DNA of 33,413 bases from assembly GCF_900115635.1 (NCBI RefSeq), contig NZ_FOXE01000025.1:1-33413 (forward strand), read 5' to 3'. The translations under genes and the position numbers were made by a program. Below are positions 25,891 through 33,411 of the stretch, piece by piece (position 1 is the stretch's first letter; every line of letters begins with the position of its first letter). Source of the stretch: Oscillibacter sp. PC13. GTDB lineage: Bacteria > Bacillota > Clostridia > Oscillospirales > Oscillospiraceae. The notes beneath the pieces were generated by a model that saw nothing but the letters and a program-made list of their open reading frames with translations, had not been told where the DNA came from and ran no database searches.

Positions 25891-27183
25891 ATGTACACAT
25901 TTTTCTTGATGGTCGAGGATTATATCAAAACTCATAACCTTCACCTCTTTATGTTTTTCTTCGCATTCATTTTCATTCGATGGGGAATAGTATTTTTCCA
26001 TGCTATTCGATATAAGCCATATGATTATGAAGATAAAGAAATAAATTATTTTACATCGGTGCTGATCCCAGTCGTTGACGAACCATTAGATCTATTTTAT
26101 AGTGTTCTGATGAAAATAGCACGCCAGAATCCGTCTGAGATTATAGTTGTCATTAATGGGCCAAAAAACGAGGGGCTTGAAAACCTGTGTGTAGATTTCA
26201 ACAGGAATTTACCAATTTGCTTTACTCCTGTTCAGCATTATTATACACCTGTTGCCGGTAAGAGAAATGGGATCCGTGTGGCAATGGAGCACATTAATCC
26301 GAATTCCGATATAACAGTGCTTGTGGATAGTGATACGGTATGGACAGAGGATACTTTGTCCGAGTTGCTGAAGCCTTTTGCTTGTGATCAAAAAATTGGC
26401 GGTGTTACAACCAGACAGAAAATACTTGATCCTGACCGCAAACTCGTAACCATGTTTGCAAATTTGCTTGAAGAGATCAGAGCTGAAGGAACGATGAAAG
26501 CAATGAGCGTTACAGGCAAAGTGGGCTGCCTTCCCGGCAGGACAATTGCTTTCCGTACTCAGATTTTGATAGATGTGATGTATGACTTTATGAATGAGAC
26601 ATTCATGGGATTTCACAAAGAAGTATCCGATGACAGAAGCCTCACAAACCTGACGCTCCGAAAGGGGTACAAAACAGTTATGCAAGACACCTCAGTAATT
26701 TATACAGATGCGCCCACCGAATGGAAAAAATTTATCAGGCAGCAGTTAAGATGGTCGGAAGGTTCACAGTATAACAATCTGAGAATGACTCCTTGGATGT
26801 TAAAAAACGCCAAGCTGATGTGCTTTATTTACTGGTCAGATATGATTAGTCCGATGATGCTGGTTAGCGTTTATGCCAATACTATAATTTGCAAGGTGTT
26901 AAATATACTTGGCTGCGCGATTCCAACATTGGCATATACCGCTCCATGGTGGCAGATCATTCTCTTTATTCTTCTTGGTTGTATCATTAGTTTTGGTTCA
27001 CGAAATATTAAGGTTATGAGAAGTGTGAAGTGGTATTATACATTACTGCTTCCAGTATTCATCCTTGTTTTAACTGTTGTCATGGTTCCTATCCGATTGC
27101 TAGGCCTTATGCTCTGCTCTGACGATATGGAATGGGGCACCCGGAAATTGGAGGAGGACAATGATAAAGTGGAAGTTCCTTAA
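25891..27183 (+). CDS. Processive family 2 glycosyltransferase (hyaluronan/chitin/cellulose-synthase-like)
   Basis: This 430-residue membrane glycosyltransferase probably polymerises and exports a polysaccharide containing glucuronate. An N-terminal transmembrane helix (LHLFMFFFAFIFIRWGIVFF) precedes a GT-A domain with LIPVVDEP, the metal-binding LVDSDT, the acceptor-site SDDRSL and the QQLRW gate motif of processive enzymes. Three or more C-terminal transmembrane segments follow (about residues 290-420). GGCGGTGA 5 bases upstream supports ATG 25891 over an in-frame GTG at 25882. Placement after ugd resembles has-type operons, but the second sugar and linkage cannot be read from sequence. No PilZ domain is visible. 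Confidence 0.88.
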   Translation: MYTFFLMVEDYIKTHNLHLFMFFFAFIFIRWGIVFFHAIRYKPYDYEDKEINYFTSVLIPVVDEPLDLFYSVLMKIARQNPSEIIVVINGPKNEGLENLCVDFNRNLPICFTPVQHYYTPVAGKRNGIRVAMEHINPNSDITVLVDSDTVWTEDTLSELLKPFACDQKIGGVTTRQKILDPDRKLVTMFANLLEEIRAEGTMKAMSVTGKVGCLPGRTIAFRTQILIDVMYDFMNETFMGFHKEVSDDRSLTNLTLRKGYKTVMQDTSVIYTDAPTEWKKFIRQQLRWSEGSQYNNLRMTPWMLKNAKLMCFIYWSDMISPMMLVSVYANTIICKVLNILGCAIPTLAYTAPWWQIILFILLGCIISFGSRNIKVMRSVKWYYTLLLPVFILVLTVVMVPIRLLGLMLCSDDMEWGTRKLEEDNDKVEVP

Positions 27184-28198
27184 TTGCATTTGTATATTCG
27201 CGGCTGCTATATTTATATTATGGGTTGGTTGCAACGAACAGCCTGTCGATACCGAGAAGGCCGATGGCTCTGACAGCATTGCGTCTATTGAGGCTCCGAG
27301 TAATAGTCAAGCTACACTGGAAGAACCAACTACGGAATCTATTGTAACAGAATCCTCAGTTGTCGAGTCTGAATATTATCCTATTACAGAGGGACAAAGA
27401 TATTTGGGCGTTTATGTTCAAGGCCCCGAAGAGACTGATGTTTTAGCTGACAGCATCAATACTTTAGCTTGGTTTGATCGTTTTGATCAGACAAGTGATT
27501 ACAAGATTTCTTTATGTTTAGACGACAATAAATATATAGCGTTTATCACTTTGCAGCCTACCGACTGGGACTTAAAATTGGTTTCTGACGGGTATTATGA
27601 TGATTTAATTATTGAATATTTTAAGAAACTCTCTTCGGATAACAGAGCCAATACAGAACTTTTTGTTCGATTAGCGCATGAAATGGAAATGAGGCCCTCT
27701 TACAAATCTGGTTGGTACAGTTGGCAAACAGATGATGCTCACGCATATGTAAACGCTTGGGTTCACATTGTGAACTTGGGTAGGGAATATGCTCCCAATG
27801 TTAAGTGGGTATGGTCTCCCAACAGGGCAGACGAATACACAACGAAATATTATCCAGGTGATGAGTATGTTGATTATGTCGGATTGACATTGAATAACAC
27901 ATTGGATTCCCGTGAGAGTTTTCAGCAATTCTATGAAAATGAAGGTCAAAGAGACTATTTGGAAGCATATAATAAGCCAATTATTTTTGGAGAGATCGCG
28001 GAGCATAGCACCAGTGATGAAGTTCGCAATGAATACATACAATCTGTTTTTGATTATCTTGGAACCTACGATAAATGCATCGGTTTTATTTTCTTAAATC
28101 AAGATATAGAAAGTGCAAGACAATACAAGTTTACAGATTGCGAATTGATATTAGATACATTTATTGAGAATGCGAGGGATTACATTTGTGCGAAATAA
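27161..28198 (+). CDS. GH26-like secreted lipoprotein
   Basis: This 345-residue protein has a basic N-terminus, a hydrophobic segment and WVGC at the lipoprotein position (Trp at -3 is unusual), then a Ser/Thr/Glu-rich linker and a catalytic domain. That domain resembles glycoside hydrolase family 26: FVRLAHEMEMRPSYKSGWYS (acid/base Glu in HEM), WVHIVNLGREYAPNVKWVWS, YYPGDEYVDYVGLT and a candidate nucleophile in PIIFGEIAEH. Such enzymes cut beta-linked polysaccharides; here it may trim or release the polymer made by the preceding gene. GGAGGAGG precedes ATG 27161, which overlaps the GT2 gene by 23 bases. Its substrate is not predictable. Confidence 0.8.
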   Translation: MIKWKFLNCICIFAAAIFILWVGCNEQPVDTEKADGSDSIASIEAPSNSQATLEEPTTESIVTESSVVESEYYPITEGQRYLGVYVQGPEETDVLADSINTLAWFDRFDQTSDYKISLCLDDNKYIAFITLQPTDWDLKLVSDGYYDDLIIEYFKKLSSDNRANTELFVRLAHEMEMRPSYKSGWYSWQTDDAHAYVNAWVHIVNLGREYAPNVKWVWSPNRADEYTTKYYPGDEYVDYVGLTLNNTLDSRESFQQFYENEGQRDYLEAYNKPIIFGEIAEHSTSDEVRNEYIQSVFDYLGTYDKCIGFIFLNQDIESARQYKFTDCELILDTFIENARDYICAK

Positions 28199-28295
28199 GA
28201 AGTTTACAAAGTATCAGATCATGACGAGAGTTGGAACGATTATCAGCATTTTACTGTTTGTTGTCCTTGGATTTTGTATCGAAGTTATTTTCTAA
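28188..28295 (+). CDS. 35-residue single-pass membrane peptide
   Basis: GTG at 28188 opens a frame encoding a basic N-terminus (RNKKFTKYQIMTRVG) and one hydrophobic helix (TIISILLFVVLGFCIEVIF) to a TAA at 28293-28295. GAGGGA lies 8 bases upstream, inside the end of the GH26-like gene, which it overlaps by 11 bases. Good spacing, overlap and amphipathic design argue for a real translated gene at the end of the polysaccharide operon. It could be a small subunit of the synthase or secretion complex; the sequence alone gives no family. Confidence 0.6.
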   Translation: MRNKKFTKYQIMTRVGTIISILLFVVLGFCIEVIF

Positions 28296-28315
28296 AAAAA
28301 TGGAGAAAGTGAAAG

Positions 28316-28507
28316 ATGGAACATCAAACCAAAGGAACGTTGCGCAATCAGGCCGTCATTACATCAGCCGGATCGCCCCGAGCAACCACACCGCGGTTCG
28401 TAAGGTATTGGATGGGAGCAATTCCCCCTAACGCTGATCCCATTGGCGGTTTCAGGAGGGAGCCGTCATGTGTAGAACGGGATGTCGACCAACGGAAATG
28501 GGAGTAA
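28316..28507 (+). CDS. Possible 63-residue protein, uncertain
   Basis: An ATG frame of 63 codons with GGAGAAAG a few bases upstream spans the point where GC-rich ICE sequence resumes after the cargo. The product is basic and rich in Arg and Pro, with no recognisable domain. It could equally be a non-coding stretch. It overlaps another small frame at 28468-28560 in a different phase. Confidence 0.2.
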   Translation: MEHQTKGTLRNQAVITSAGSPRATTPRFVRYWMGAIPPNADPIGGFRREPSCVERDVDQRKWE

Positions 28508-28560
28508 CACCGTTAAAAAAAACATCCCCCGGCCCGTGGGAAATGTGGCCGGAACCATGA
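28468..28560 (+). CDS. Possible 30-residue Cys-containing peptide
   Basis: AGGAGGG at 28454-28460 is well placed before ATG 28468, which opens a frame starting MCRTGCRPTEMGVTPLKK and ending in PWEMWPEP. The strong Shine-Dalgarno is the only support. No family is recognised. Confidence 0.25.
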   Translation: MCRTGCRPTEMGVTPLKKTSPGPWEMWPEP

Positions 28561-28597
28561 ATTTGCGTATGCAATAAAATATCATACTATTTTTTTG

Positions 28598-28640
28598 TTC
28601 GCCCGGAGGGTTTATGCCCTTCCGGGCGAATTTTGTTATT
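28598..28640 (+). terminator. Intrinsic terminator before the sigma-factor gene
   Basis: TTCGCCCGG/CCGGGCGAA with inner GGG/CCC pairs (28598-28610 with 28617-28630) and a 6-base loop is followed by TTTTGTTATTT. It separates the cargo from the ICE regulatory module. Bases 28641-28786 hold an A/T-rich dyad near 28665-28700 and the Shine-Dalgarno of the next gene. Confidence 0.75.
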
Positions 28641-28786
28641 TCCTTCGGCCCGCTCTATCGGTCAAACACTTTTTCAAAATTTTTTTAAAAAAGTGGTGTT
28701 TGGCGGGTAGCTGGAGGCCTTTCAACAGTAACTTTGGCGGAAAGGGAGAAAACCACCGAAATCCCCCACAGAAAGGGGGTGAAAAG

Positions 28787-29230
28787 ATGGAAACGATCCC
28801 CCGCAATGATTTTATCCTGCGGCACCGCTATGATGCTTTCTGCAAAGCGGTACTCCGCAATGAGGCTAAAAGCTACTGGTCGGAGATGGCGCATCGCCGC
28901 GAACGTGAAAAGTCGCTGGATGCTCTGACACAAGAGGAAATGGACAAGCTCTCAGTCGTGGATGATTACCCCAGCGACAGCTACGTTTTTTCGTCGTATG
29001 GGTATGACCTGCTGATCGACAACGAGCTTGTAGCCGAGGCGTTCGCCAGCCTGCCGGAACAGGAACAAAGCATTTTGATTTTGCACTGTGTTCTGGATTT
29101 GGCAGACGGAGAAATCGGCAGCCTCATGGGAATGTCCCGCAGCGCCGTACAGCGTCACAGGACAAGGACCCTGAAACAGTTGCGTATGAAATTGATGGCG
29201 TTCATGCCAGAGGGAGGTAAACGCGGATGA
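28787..29230 (+). CDS. Sigma-70-family RNA polymerase sigma factor of the ICE
   Basis: This 147-residue protein resembles the small sigma-factor-like regulators in Tn916-like elements. The N-terminal part (LRHRYDAFCKAVLRNEAKSY) is a sigma region 2-like helix set. The C-terminal region 4 has LPEQEQSILILHCVLDLADG and the helix-turn-helix SLMGMSRSAVQRHRTRTLKQ. It probably activates ICE genes. GGGGGTGA precedes ATG 28787. Its stop overlaps the next gene by four bases (ATGA), indicating translational coupling. Confidence 0.88.
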   Translation: METIPRNDFILRHRYDAFCKAVLRNEAKSYWSEMAHRREREKSLDALTQEEMDKLSVVDDYPSDSYVFSSYGYDLLIDNELVAEAFASLPEQEQSILILHCVLDLADGEIGSLMGMSRSAVQRHRTRTLKQLRMKLMAFMPEGGKRG

Positions 29231-29466
29231 AGGAACCTACATTCAACGGCAGAGAGCTTCTTCCCCTTTCGGTGATGGAAGCTGCCCACGCTGGGGATGC
29301 AATGGCTATGGAGCAAGTGCTGCGGTACTATGAGGACTACATAAACAAGCTCTGCATCCGCACCTTGTATGACAGCAACGGCATCCCCTATGTGTGCGTG
29401 GACGAGTATATGAAGCACCGTTTGGAAATCAAGCTCATTCATTCCATCATCGTTGCCTTGAAGTAA
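29227..29466 (+). CDS. Helix-turn-helix regulator (Tn916 Orf8-like)
   Basis: This 79-residue protein matches the HTH family that accompanies the ICE sigma factor: LSVMEAAHAGDAMAMEQVLRYYEDYINKLC followed by DEYMKHRLEIKLIHSIIVALK. It overlaps the sigma gene by ATGA. The pair lies upstream of xis and int in this family and is thought to control transfer or excision. The first helical section resembles sigma region 2-type folds, so it may act with the sigma protein as a split factor; that is inference. Confidence 0.82.
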   Translation: MKEPTFNGRELLPLSVMEAAHAGDAMAMEQVLRYYEDYINKLCIRTLYDSNGIPYVCVDEYMKHRLEIKLIHSIIVALK

Positions 29467-29518
29467 CGACCCGGCCACGGTAACGGAAATGTCTTATTAC
29501 TCTCTTTCCGCATTTCCG

Positions 29519-29850
29519 CCGGCTCGGTGGCTGATGTATGTACCTTGACAAATACGCCCGCAGGACAATGGCGGCGCGTCATAGGGCATACGGACACATT
29601 CTGTCTACACCGAGCCGGACGGCGGGTGCGCCATGATGCTGGTTTCTACGAAAACAGCGGAGCGACAACCACCCAGCCGCAAAATAAGCGTAGCTGCTTA
29701 TGGGCGATGACGTGCAGGCAGGACAATGATACTCCCTTACAGCCACAGTCCGAGCGTTAAAAGCGTCACAGGCAATGGGTAGGGCCGTGTGAGAACCACA
29801 CGGGGGTGAAAAGCCCGTGGAGCTGGGCCGCCAGCCGTCCGTGTTTTGCC
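29519..29850 (+). ncRNA. Candidate structured RNA between HTH gene and xis
   Basis: The 429 bases from 29467 to 29895 hold no credible gene but much potential structure. CCGGCTCGGTG/CACCGAGCCGG is a perfect 11-bp pair (29519-29529 with 29608-29618), closing about 78 nt. ATAAGC/GCTTAT pairs locally around 29687-29705. Near 29790-29820, CGTGTG/CACACG and CACGGG/CCCGTG are overlapping alternatives that exclude each other, around GGTGAAAAG. Mutually exclusive stems suggest a switch. I cannot match it to a known RNA class. It may instead be an Int/Xis binding region or leader. Confidence 0.35.
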
Positions 29851-29895
29851 CACATTTACAAGGAACCTTTGCTTTGAACAGAAGGAGGCCATATT

Positions 29896-30099
29896 ATGAG
29901 TAATAACGATGTGCCTATTTGGGAAAAGTATACGCTTACCATTGAGGAAGCGTCGAAATATTTTCGCATTGGAGAAAACAAACTGCGTCGGCTTGCCGAG
30001 GAAAACCCATCCGCTGGCTGGGTGATTTTGAACGGCAACCGCATCCAGATCAAACGGCAAAAATTTGAAAAAATCATTGATTCTCTTGACACAATCTAG
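29896..30099 (+). CDS. xis: Tn916-type excisionase
   Basis: This 67-residue protein is the Tn916-family Xis: [23 protein letters not shown] (winged-helix DNA-binding domain), then [21 protein letters not shown] with the wing, and FEKIIDSL. It directs Int toward excision by bending DNA near the element ends. AAGGAGG lies before ATG 29896. Int follows 79 bases later. Confidence 0.95.
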   Translation: MSNNDVPIWEKYTLTIEEASKYFRIGENKLRRLAEENPSAGWVILNGNRIQIKRQKFEKIIDSLDTI

Positions 30100-30153
30100 T
30101 GAAAAAGAGCCTTGACTATGCTATAATACTCTTAAAGCGTGTCAAGGCTCTTT
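30099..30153 (+). promoter_or_regulatory. int promoter inside a 13-bp dyad
   Basis: AAAGAGCCTTGAC (30104-30116) and its exact inverse (30141-30153) flank TATAAT at 30122-30127. GTGAAA at 30099-30104 is a 4/6 -35 match 17 bp upstream. The dyad brackets the -10 and start site, the layout of an operator. Only the right arm would be in the RNA from this promoter; transcripts from xis would carry both and could form a hairpin masking nothing obvious. Confidence 0.55.
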
Positions 30154-30178
30154 CCGTCATGGAAAGGAGCATGACGAA

Positions 30179-31456
30179 ATGTCAAAAAAAGAACGAGATG
30201 AAAAAAGGCGGGACAGCAAAGGCCGCCTTTTGAAATCTGGAGAGAGCCAGCGAACAGACGGAAGATACGCCTACAAATATACGGATACCTTTGGAGAACC
30301 GAAGTTTGTGTACTCATGGAAGTTAGTCCCTACGGACAAAATCCCTGCCGGAAAACGCCCGGATATTTCTCTGCGTGAGAAAATCAAGCAGATACAAAAA
30401 GACCTTGACGATGGGATTGACACCATCGGTAAGAAAATGACCGTGTGCCAGCTATATGAAAAGTATATCCGGCAGCGGGGCAATGTGAAACGGGGAACCC
30501 ATAAGAGCCGCCAGCAGTTAATGAAACTTCTGTCCGAGGATAAAATCGGAGGGGCCAGCATCGACAGCGTGAAGCTGTCTGACGCCAAAGAATGGGCCTT
30601 GCGTATGCAGGAAAAGGGCGTGGCCTATCACACCATCTGCAACGGCAAGCGTTCCCTGAAAGCCATTTTTTACATGGCCGTACAGGACGATTGCCTCCGC
30701 AAGAACCCCTTTGACTTCCAGATCAATGAGGTTATCAACGACGATACCGTACCAAAGGTGCCGCTTACCCCTGAACAGGAAAAGGAGCTTTTGGACTTCA
30801 TGCAGAGTGACCCCGTTTATGCCAAGTATTATGACGAGGTATTGATTCTGCTGGAAACCGGGCTTCGTGTTTCCGAACTCTGCGGCCTGACACCTGCCGA
30901 CCTGAATTTTGAAAAGCGCTTTGTGAATGTAGACCACCAGCTTTTGAGAAGCACCGAGGACGGCTACTACATCGAAGCGCCAAAGACCGACAGCGGTTAT
31001 CGCCAGGTGCCTATGAGCGCAGCAGCCTACAAAGCATTTCAGCGCGTGCTGCACAGGCGAAAGGATGGCAAAGGCGTTGTGGTGGACGGATATAAGGGCT
31101 TCCTGTTCTTAAACCGGGATGGACTGCCGAAAGTGGCTGTCCACTATGATGCCATGTTTCAGTGCCTTGCTAAGAAGTTCAACAAGTTCCATAAGGAACC
31201 GCTGCCGGAGGTCATGACGCCGCACACCATGCGGCATACATTCTGTACCAGAATGGCAAACGCAGGCATGAACCCAAAGGCATTACAGTACATCATGGGG
31301 CATGCCAATATCGTTATGACGTTGAACTATTACGCTCACGCCACGTTCCATTCCGCACAGGAGGAAATGGAACGGCTGCAAGCTCAGGCACAGACCAGCG
31401 CAACCGTCAACACGCAGCCAGCGTCAGAGAGCGCCCAGGAAGCCCAAGCCGCATAG
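30179..31456 (+). CDS. int: Tn916-family tyrosine integrase
   Basis: This 425-residue integrase excises and integrates the ICE. The N-terminal arm-binding domain (RRDSKGRLLKSGESQRTDGR, YKYTDTFGEPKFVYSW) is typical of Tn916 Int. A SAM-like core-binding domain follows (about 85-180). The catalytic domain has Arg in LLETGLRVSELCGL (about 229), HTMRHTFC (about 348-355), MGHANIVMTLNYYAH with the His and the Tyr nucleophile near 381. The C-terminal tail is Ala/Gln rich. AAAGGAG lies before ATG 30179. Being next to the element's right end fits this family. Confidence 0.96.
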   Translation: MSKKERDEKRRDSKGRLLKSGESQRTDGRYAYKYTDTFGEPKFVYSWKLVPTDKIPAGKRPDISLREKIKQIQKDLDDGIDTIGKKMTVCQLYEKYIRQRGNVKRGTHKSRQQLMKLLSEDKIGGASIDSVKLSDAKEWALRMQEKGVAYHTICNGKRSLKAIFYMAVQDDCLRKNPFDFQINEVINDDTVPKVPLTPEQEKELLDFMQSDPVYAKYYDEVLILLETGLRVSELCGLTPADLNFEKRFVNVDHQLLRSTEDGYYIEAPKTDSGYRQVPMSAAAYKAFQRVLHRRKDGKGVVVDGYKGFLFLNRDGLPKVAVHYDAMFQCLAKKFNKFHKEPLPEVMTPHTMRHTFCTRMANAGMNPKALQYIMGHANIVMTLNYYAHATFHSAQEEMERLQAQAQTSATVNTQPASESAQEAQAA

Positions 31457-31467
31457 AATGCGCAGAA

Positions 31468-31491
31468 TGTACTACTGTTTGTACTACGTTT
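31468..31491 (+). repeat. Int-proximal direct repeats, candidate arm-type sites
   Basis: TGTACTAC occurs at 31468-31475 and 31480-31487, each followed by (T)GTTT, giving a 12-bp period just after the int stop. Tn916-type integrases bind direct repeats near the element ends, so these may be arm sites. The end itself should lie within the next 150 bases, in AT-rich sequence ending near 31650. Confidence 0.4.
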
Positions 31492-31904
31492 GAGAGCGAA
31501 AACATGAAGGGTAATAAGAACGTTTGTGAGGTTCTTCCGATAGGAAAAGTGCCGGAAAAGCCCGAAGTTACGGGCTATACCGGCATATAAGAAAACCTAA
31601 AGAGATAATTGGAAATCTATTAAATGATTATACAAAAACATAGCAAAATGGCCATGTGCCGTCTCGGACGGCACGGCCCGAATTTCAGCGCGTGGGCCGG
31701 GGACGGCCTACATGTGCGAAACCTCATGCGCCATCGGCTTTGCCTTCTATCGCGGTGGTGCCGTCACGGCGCATGAGGTTTTACAATATAATATAAAGAT
31801 ATCCTGCGCCGCTCCGCGGTGCGGTCAAAATTTCAGACATCGCTCCAGAGAAGCCATATACCGCAAAAATAATGTGAAATATGATTTTCTATAACACGCA
31901 GAGG
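31492..31904. other. Non-coding junction between ICE end and chromosome
   Basis: No credible gene is seen here. It contains hairpins (GTGCCGTC/GACGGCAC near 31654-31672) and a perfect 14-bp inverted repeat (31719-31732 with 31768-31781) around a 35-base loop followed by TTTTAC. A switch from AT-rich to GC-rich sequence near 31650 is the best guess for the ICE boundary. No tRNA is recognisable. Confidence 0.5.
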
Positions 31905-31946
31905 AAGACAGCTCCCAGCTGCCCGCAGGCAGTTGGGAGCTGTCTT
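31905..31946 (-). terminator. Long terminator-like hairpin after the chromosomal gene
   Basis: A 19-bp stem (31905-31923 with 31928-31946, one mismatch or wobble) with a 4-base loop lies 17 bases beyond the stop codon of the minus-strand gene. The following T-content is modest (TCTTCCTCT), but stem strength suggests a real terminator. Confidence 0.7.
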
Positions 31947-31962
31947 GCAGGGGAGGCCTACG

Positions 31963-33411
31963 TTACTTCTTAGGGTCTTCCACCTTTTCGGTGATGCCGG
32001 CAATGTCAGCCGCCAGCTCCGCATACTTTTCATACGGTGTCGTTGCACGAATGACCAGCTTCGCACCGTCGGGGGAACCACCGCCGTGGGTGAACGCCAG
32101 CAGGCCACCTGCTCTTGCGTACCACTCGCTCAGGCGTGCCGCACGCGCTCTCGTCTCCGCACTCACTGCCGGGTTCGCCTTGATTGCCGCCATTACCTTC
32201 GGCCCAATCACCGGATCCATGCAGTCCGTGTAGTTCGGGAAGCACCCCGTCTCCGCAATGCCGCCGCCGATGTCCTGCAGAATCTGACGCAGCTCCGCAT
32301 ACTTCTTGCCCGCCTGCGCCTTGTTCACACAGGCCAGCTTCGGATCTGCAAAGAAGACACCTGACTCATGCTCCTTACCGGCCAGCATTGCCCCCAAGCC
32401 CAGGCTCCACACCGTCTCGCTGATGATCGTCATGTCCATCATCTTGTCCTTGAATACCTTCGTGGACAGGCCGTTTGCCCGCGCCATCAGCATCGCCGCG
32501 CCAATCATGATGTCTCCCTGTCCTGCCACGCAGCTGCCGATGCACGCACGGTAGTTGCCCACAAACCGGTTGATGGCATCTCCAGAGTGCTCATACTCTC
32601 CGCACAGGAACACCCGCTCGTTCGGAACAAAGCAATCCTCGAAAATCAGATACGAAGACTGGTCCGCGTACTTCATGTCGTCCCAGCCCTGACGCCCTTC
32701 GCTGGCGTCTGTCTGTACAATCGTCAGGCCCTCGATGTCTCTCGGCACCACGAATGCAACCGCATAATCCTTGTCCGCTTCCTTATACCCTGTACCTGGG
32801 CTCACGAAAATCTCCTGGCACGCCGCGGCATGCGCAATCATCGTCTTCGTTCCGCTTACCACAATGCCGTCCGGACGGATTTCCTTCACATGCACGTTTG
32901 CATCCGGGTTCTCCTGCTGGCTTGCAGACTTCGTCCGGTCACCCTTCGCGTCCGTCAGTGCGCCCGCTACCTTGTAGCCCTTGCTCTCCGTGTTGATAAT
33001 CCAGTTCTTCAGACGCTCATGATATTCCGTGCCTTTTTCCTTGTCAATGTCATATGTAACAGACCACAGCACGTTCATGATGTTGTGTCCCACGCAGATG
33101 CCTGCCATACACGTGCCCACCTGCTGGAAGAAGAACCGCTTCATCTCCACGCTCTTCTTCAGAGACTCTGCGCCCTCTGTATTCAGCGTCAGCCAACGCA
33201 CCACTTCGTTCCCTGTCAGCGAGGACTTTGCCTTCAGGATTCCATCATACTGCGGATCCTGCAGCAGGTCATATGCCTTTGCCTCGTTCTCCACAAGGCC
33301 CTTTGTCGCAGGATCTGTCACCAAATCCTCGATAAAATGTCCATTCTTGAATACATTCGGCCGCATCGCCCGCAGGTCTGCGTAGTAGCCTTCTCTCGTC
33401 TTGAATGCCAT
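31963..33411 (-). CDS. 4-hydroxybutyryl-CoA dehydratase/HpaB-family protein, divergent active site
   Basis: This 482-residue, apparently full-length protein aligns along its length with 4-hydroxybutyryl-CoA dehydratase (vinylacetyl-CoA delta-isomerase), an FAD and [4Fe-4S] enzyme of GABA/succinate fermentation. Shared stretches include QDPQY, LTGNEV, TDAKGDRT, KEADKDYAVAF and GDIMIGAA. Compared by memory with the Clostridium aminobutyricum enzyme, cluster ligands Cys99 and His292 align with Met102 and Tyr287, while Cys103 and Cys299 are kept (Cys106, Cys294); Tyr296 and Lys300 become Ile291 and Val295. It may thus be a flavin-only or altered-cluster relative with another acyl-CoA or aromatic substrate. 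The ATG is two bases from the window edge, so upstream context is unseen. Confidence 0.8.
   Translation of the reverse strand: MAFKTREGYYADLRAMRPNVFKNGHFIEDLVTDPATKGLVENEAKAYDLLQDPQYDGILKAKSSLTGNEVVRWLTLNTEGAESLKKSVEMKRFFFQQVGTCMAGICVGHNIMNVLWSVTYDIDKEKGTEYHERLKNWIINTESKGYKVAGALTDAKGDRTKSASQQENPDANVHVKEIRPDGIVVSGTKTMIAHAAACQEIFVSPGTGYKEADKDYAVAFVVPRDIEGLTIVQTDASEGRQGWDDMKYADQSSYLIFEDCFVPNERVFLCGEYEHSGDAINRFVGNYRACIGSCVAGQGDIMIGAAMLMARANGLSTKVFKDKMMDMTIISETVWSLGLGAMLAGKEHESGVFFADPKLACVNKAQAGKKYAELRQILQDIGGGIAETGCFPNYTDCMDPVIGPKVMAAIKANPAVSAETRARAARLSEWYARAGGLLAFTHGGGSPDGAKLVIRATTPYEKYAELAADIAGITEKVEDPKK

Larger units (their letters stand above)
22915..28300 (+). mobile_element. AT-rich cargo island: recombinase, invertible switch, polysaccharide operon
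   Basis: Between the ICE oriT/mobC region and the sigma/HTH/Xis/Int module lies a block with lower GC and different codon use, especially from 24660 to 28300. It carries a tyrosine recombinase, a putative invertible promoter and a polysaccharide gene cluster, none of which belongs to the ICE backbone. Exact edges were not identified; no flanking direct repeats were seen. Confidence 0.6.

Noticed and set aside
28231..28431. 66-residue frame overlapping the operon end
   Set aside because: It is out of phase with the better supported 35-aa peptide and lacks a ribosome site.
29760..29850. Group II intron or cobalamin riboswitch fragment
   Set aside because: A GUGUG-like start and a GAAA-containing hairpin are suggestive, but no domain V, no reverse transcriptase and no riboswitch core motif are present.
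30112..30127. TTGACT and TATAAT as a promoter pair for int
   Set aside because: The spacing is only four bases. GTGAAA 17 bp upstream is the better -35.
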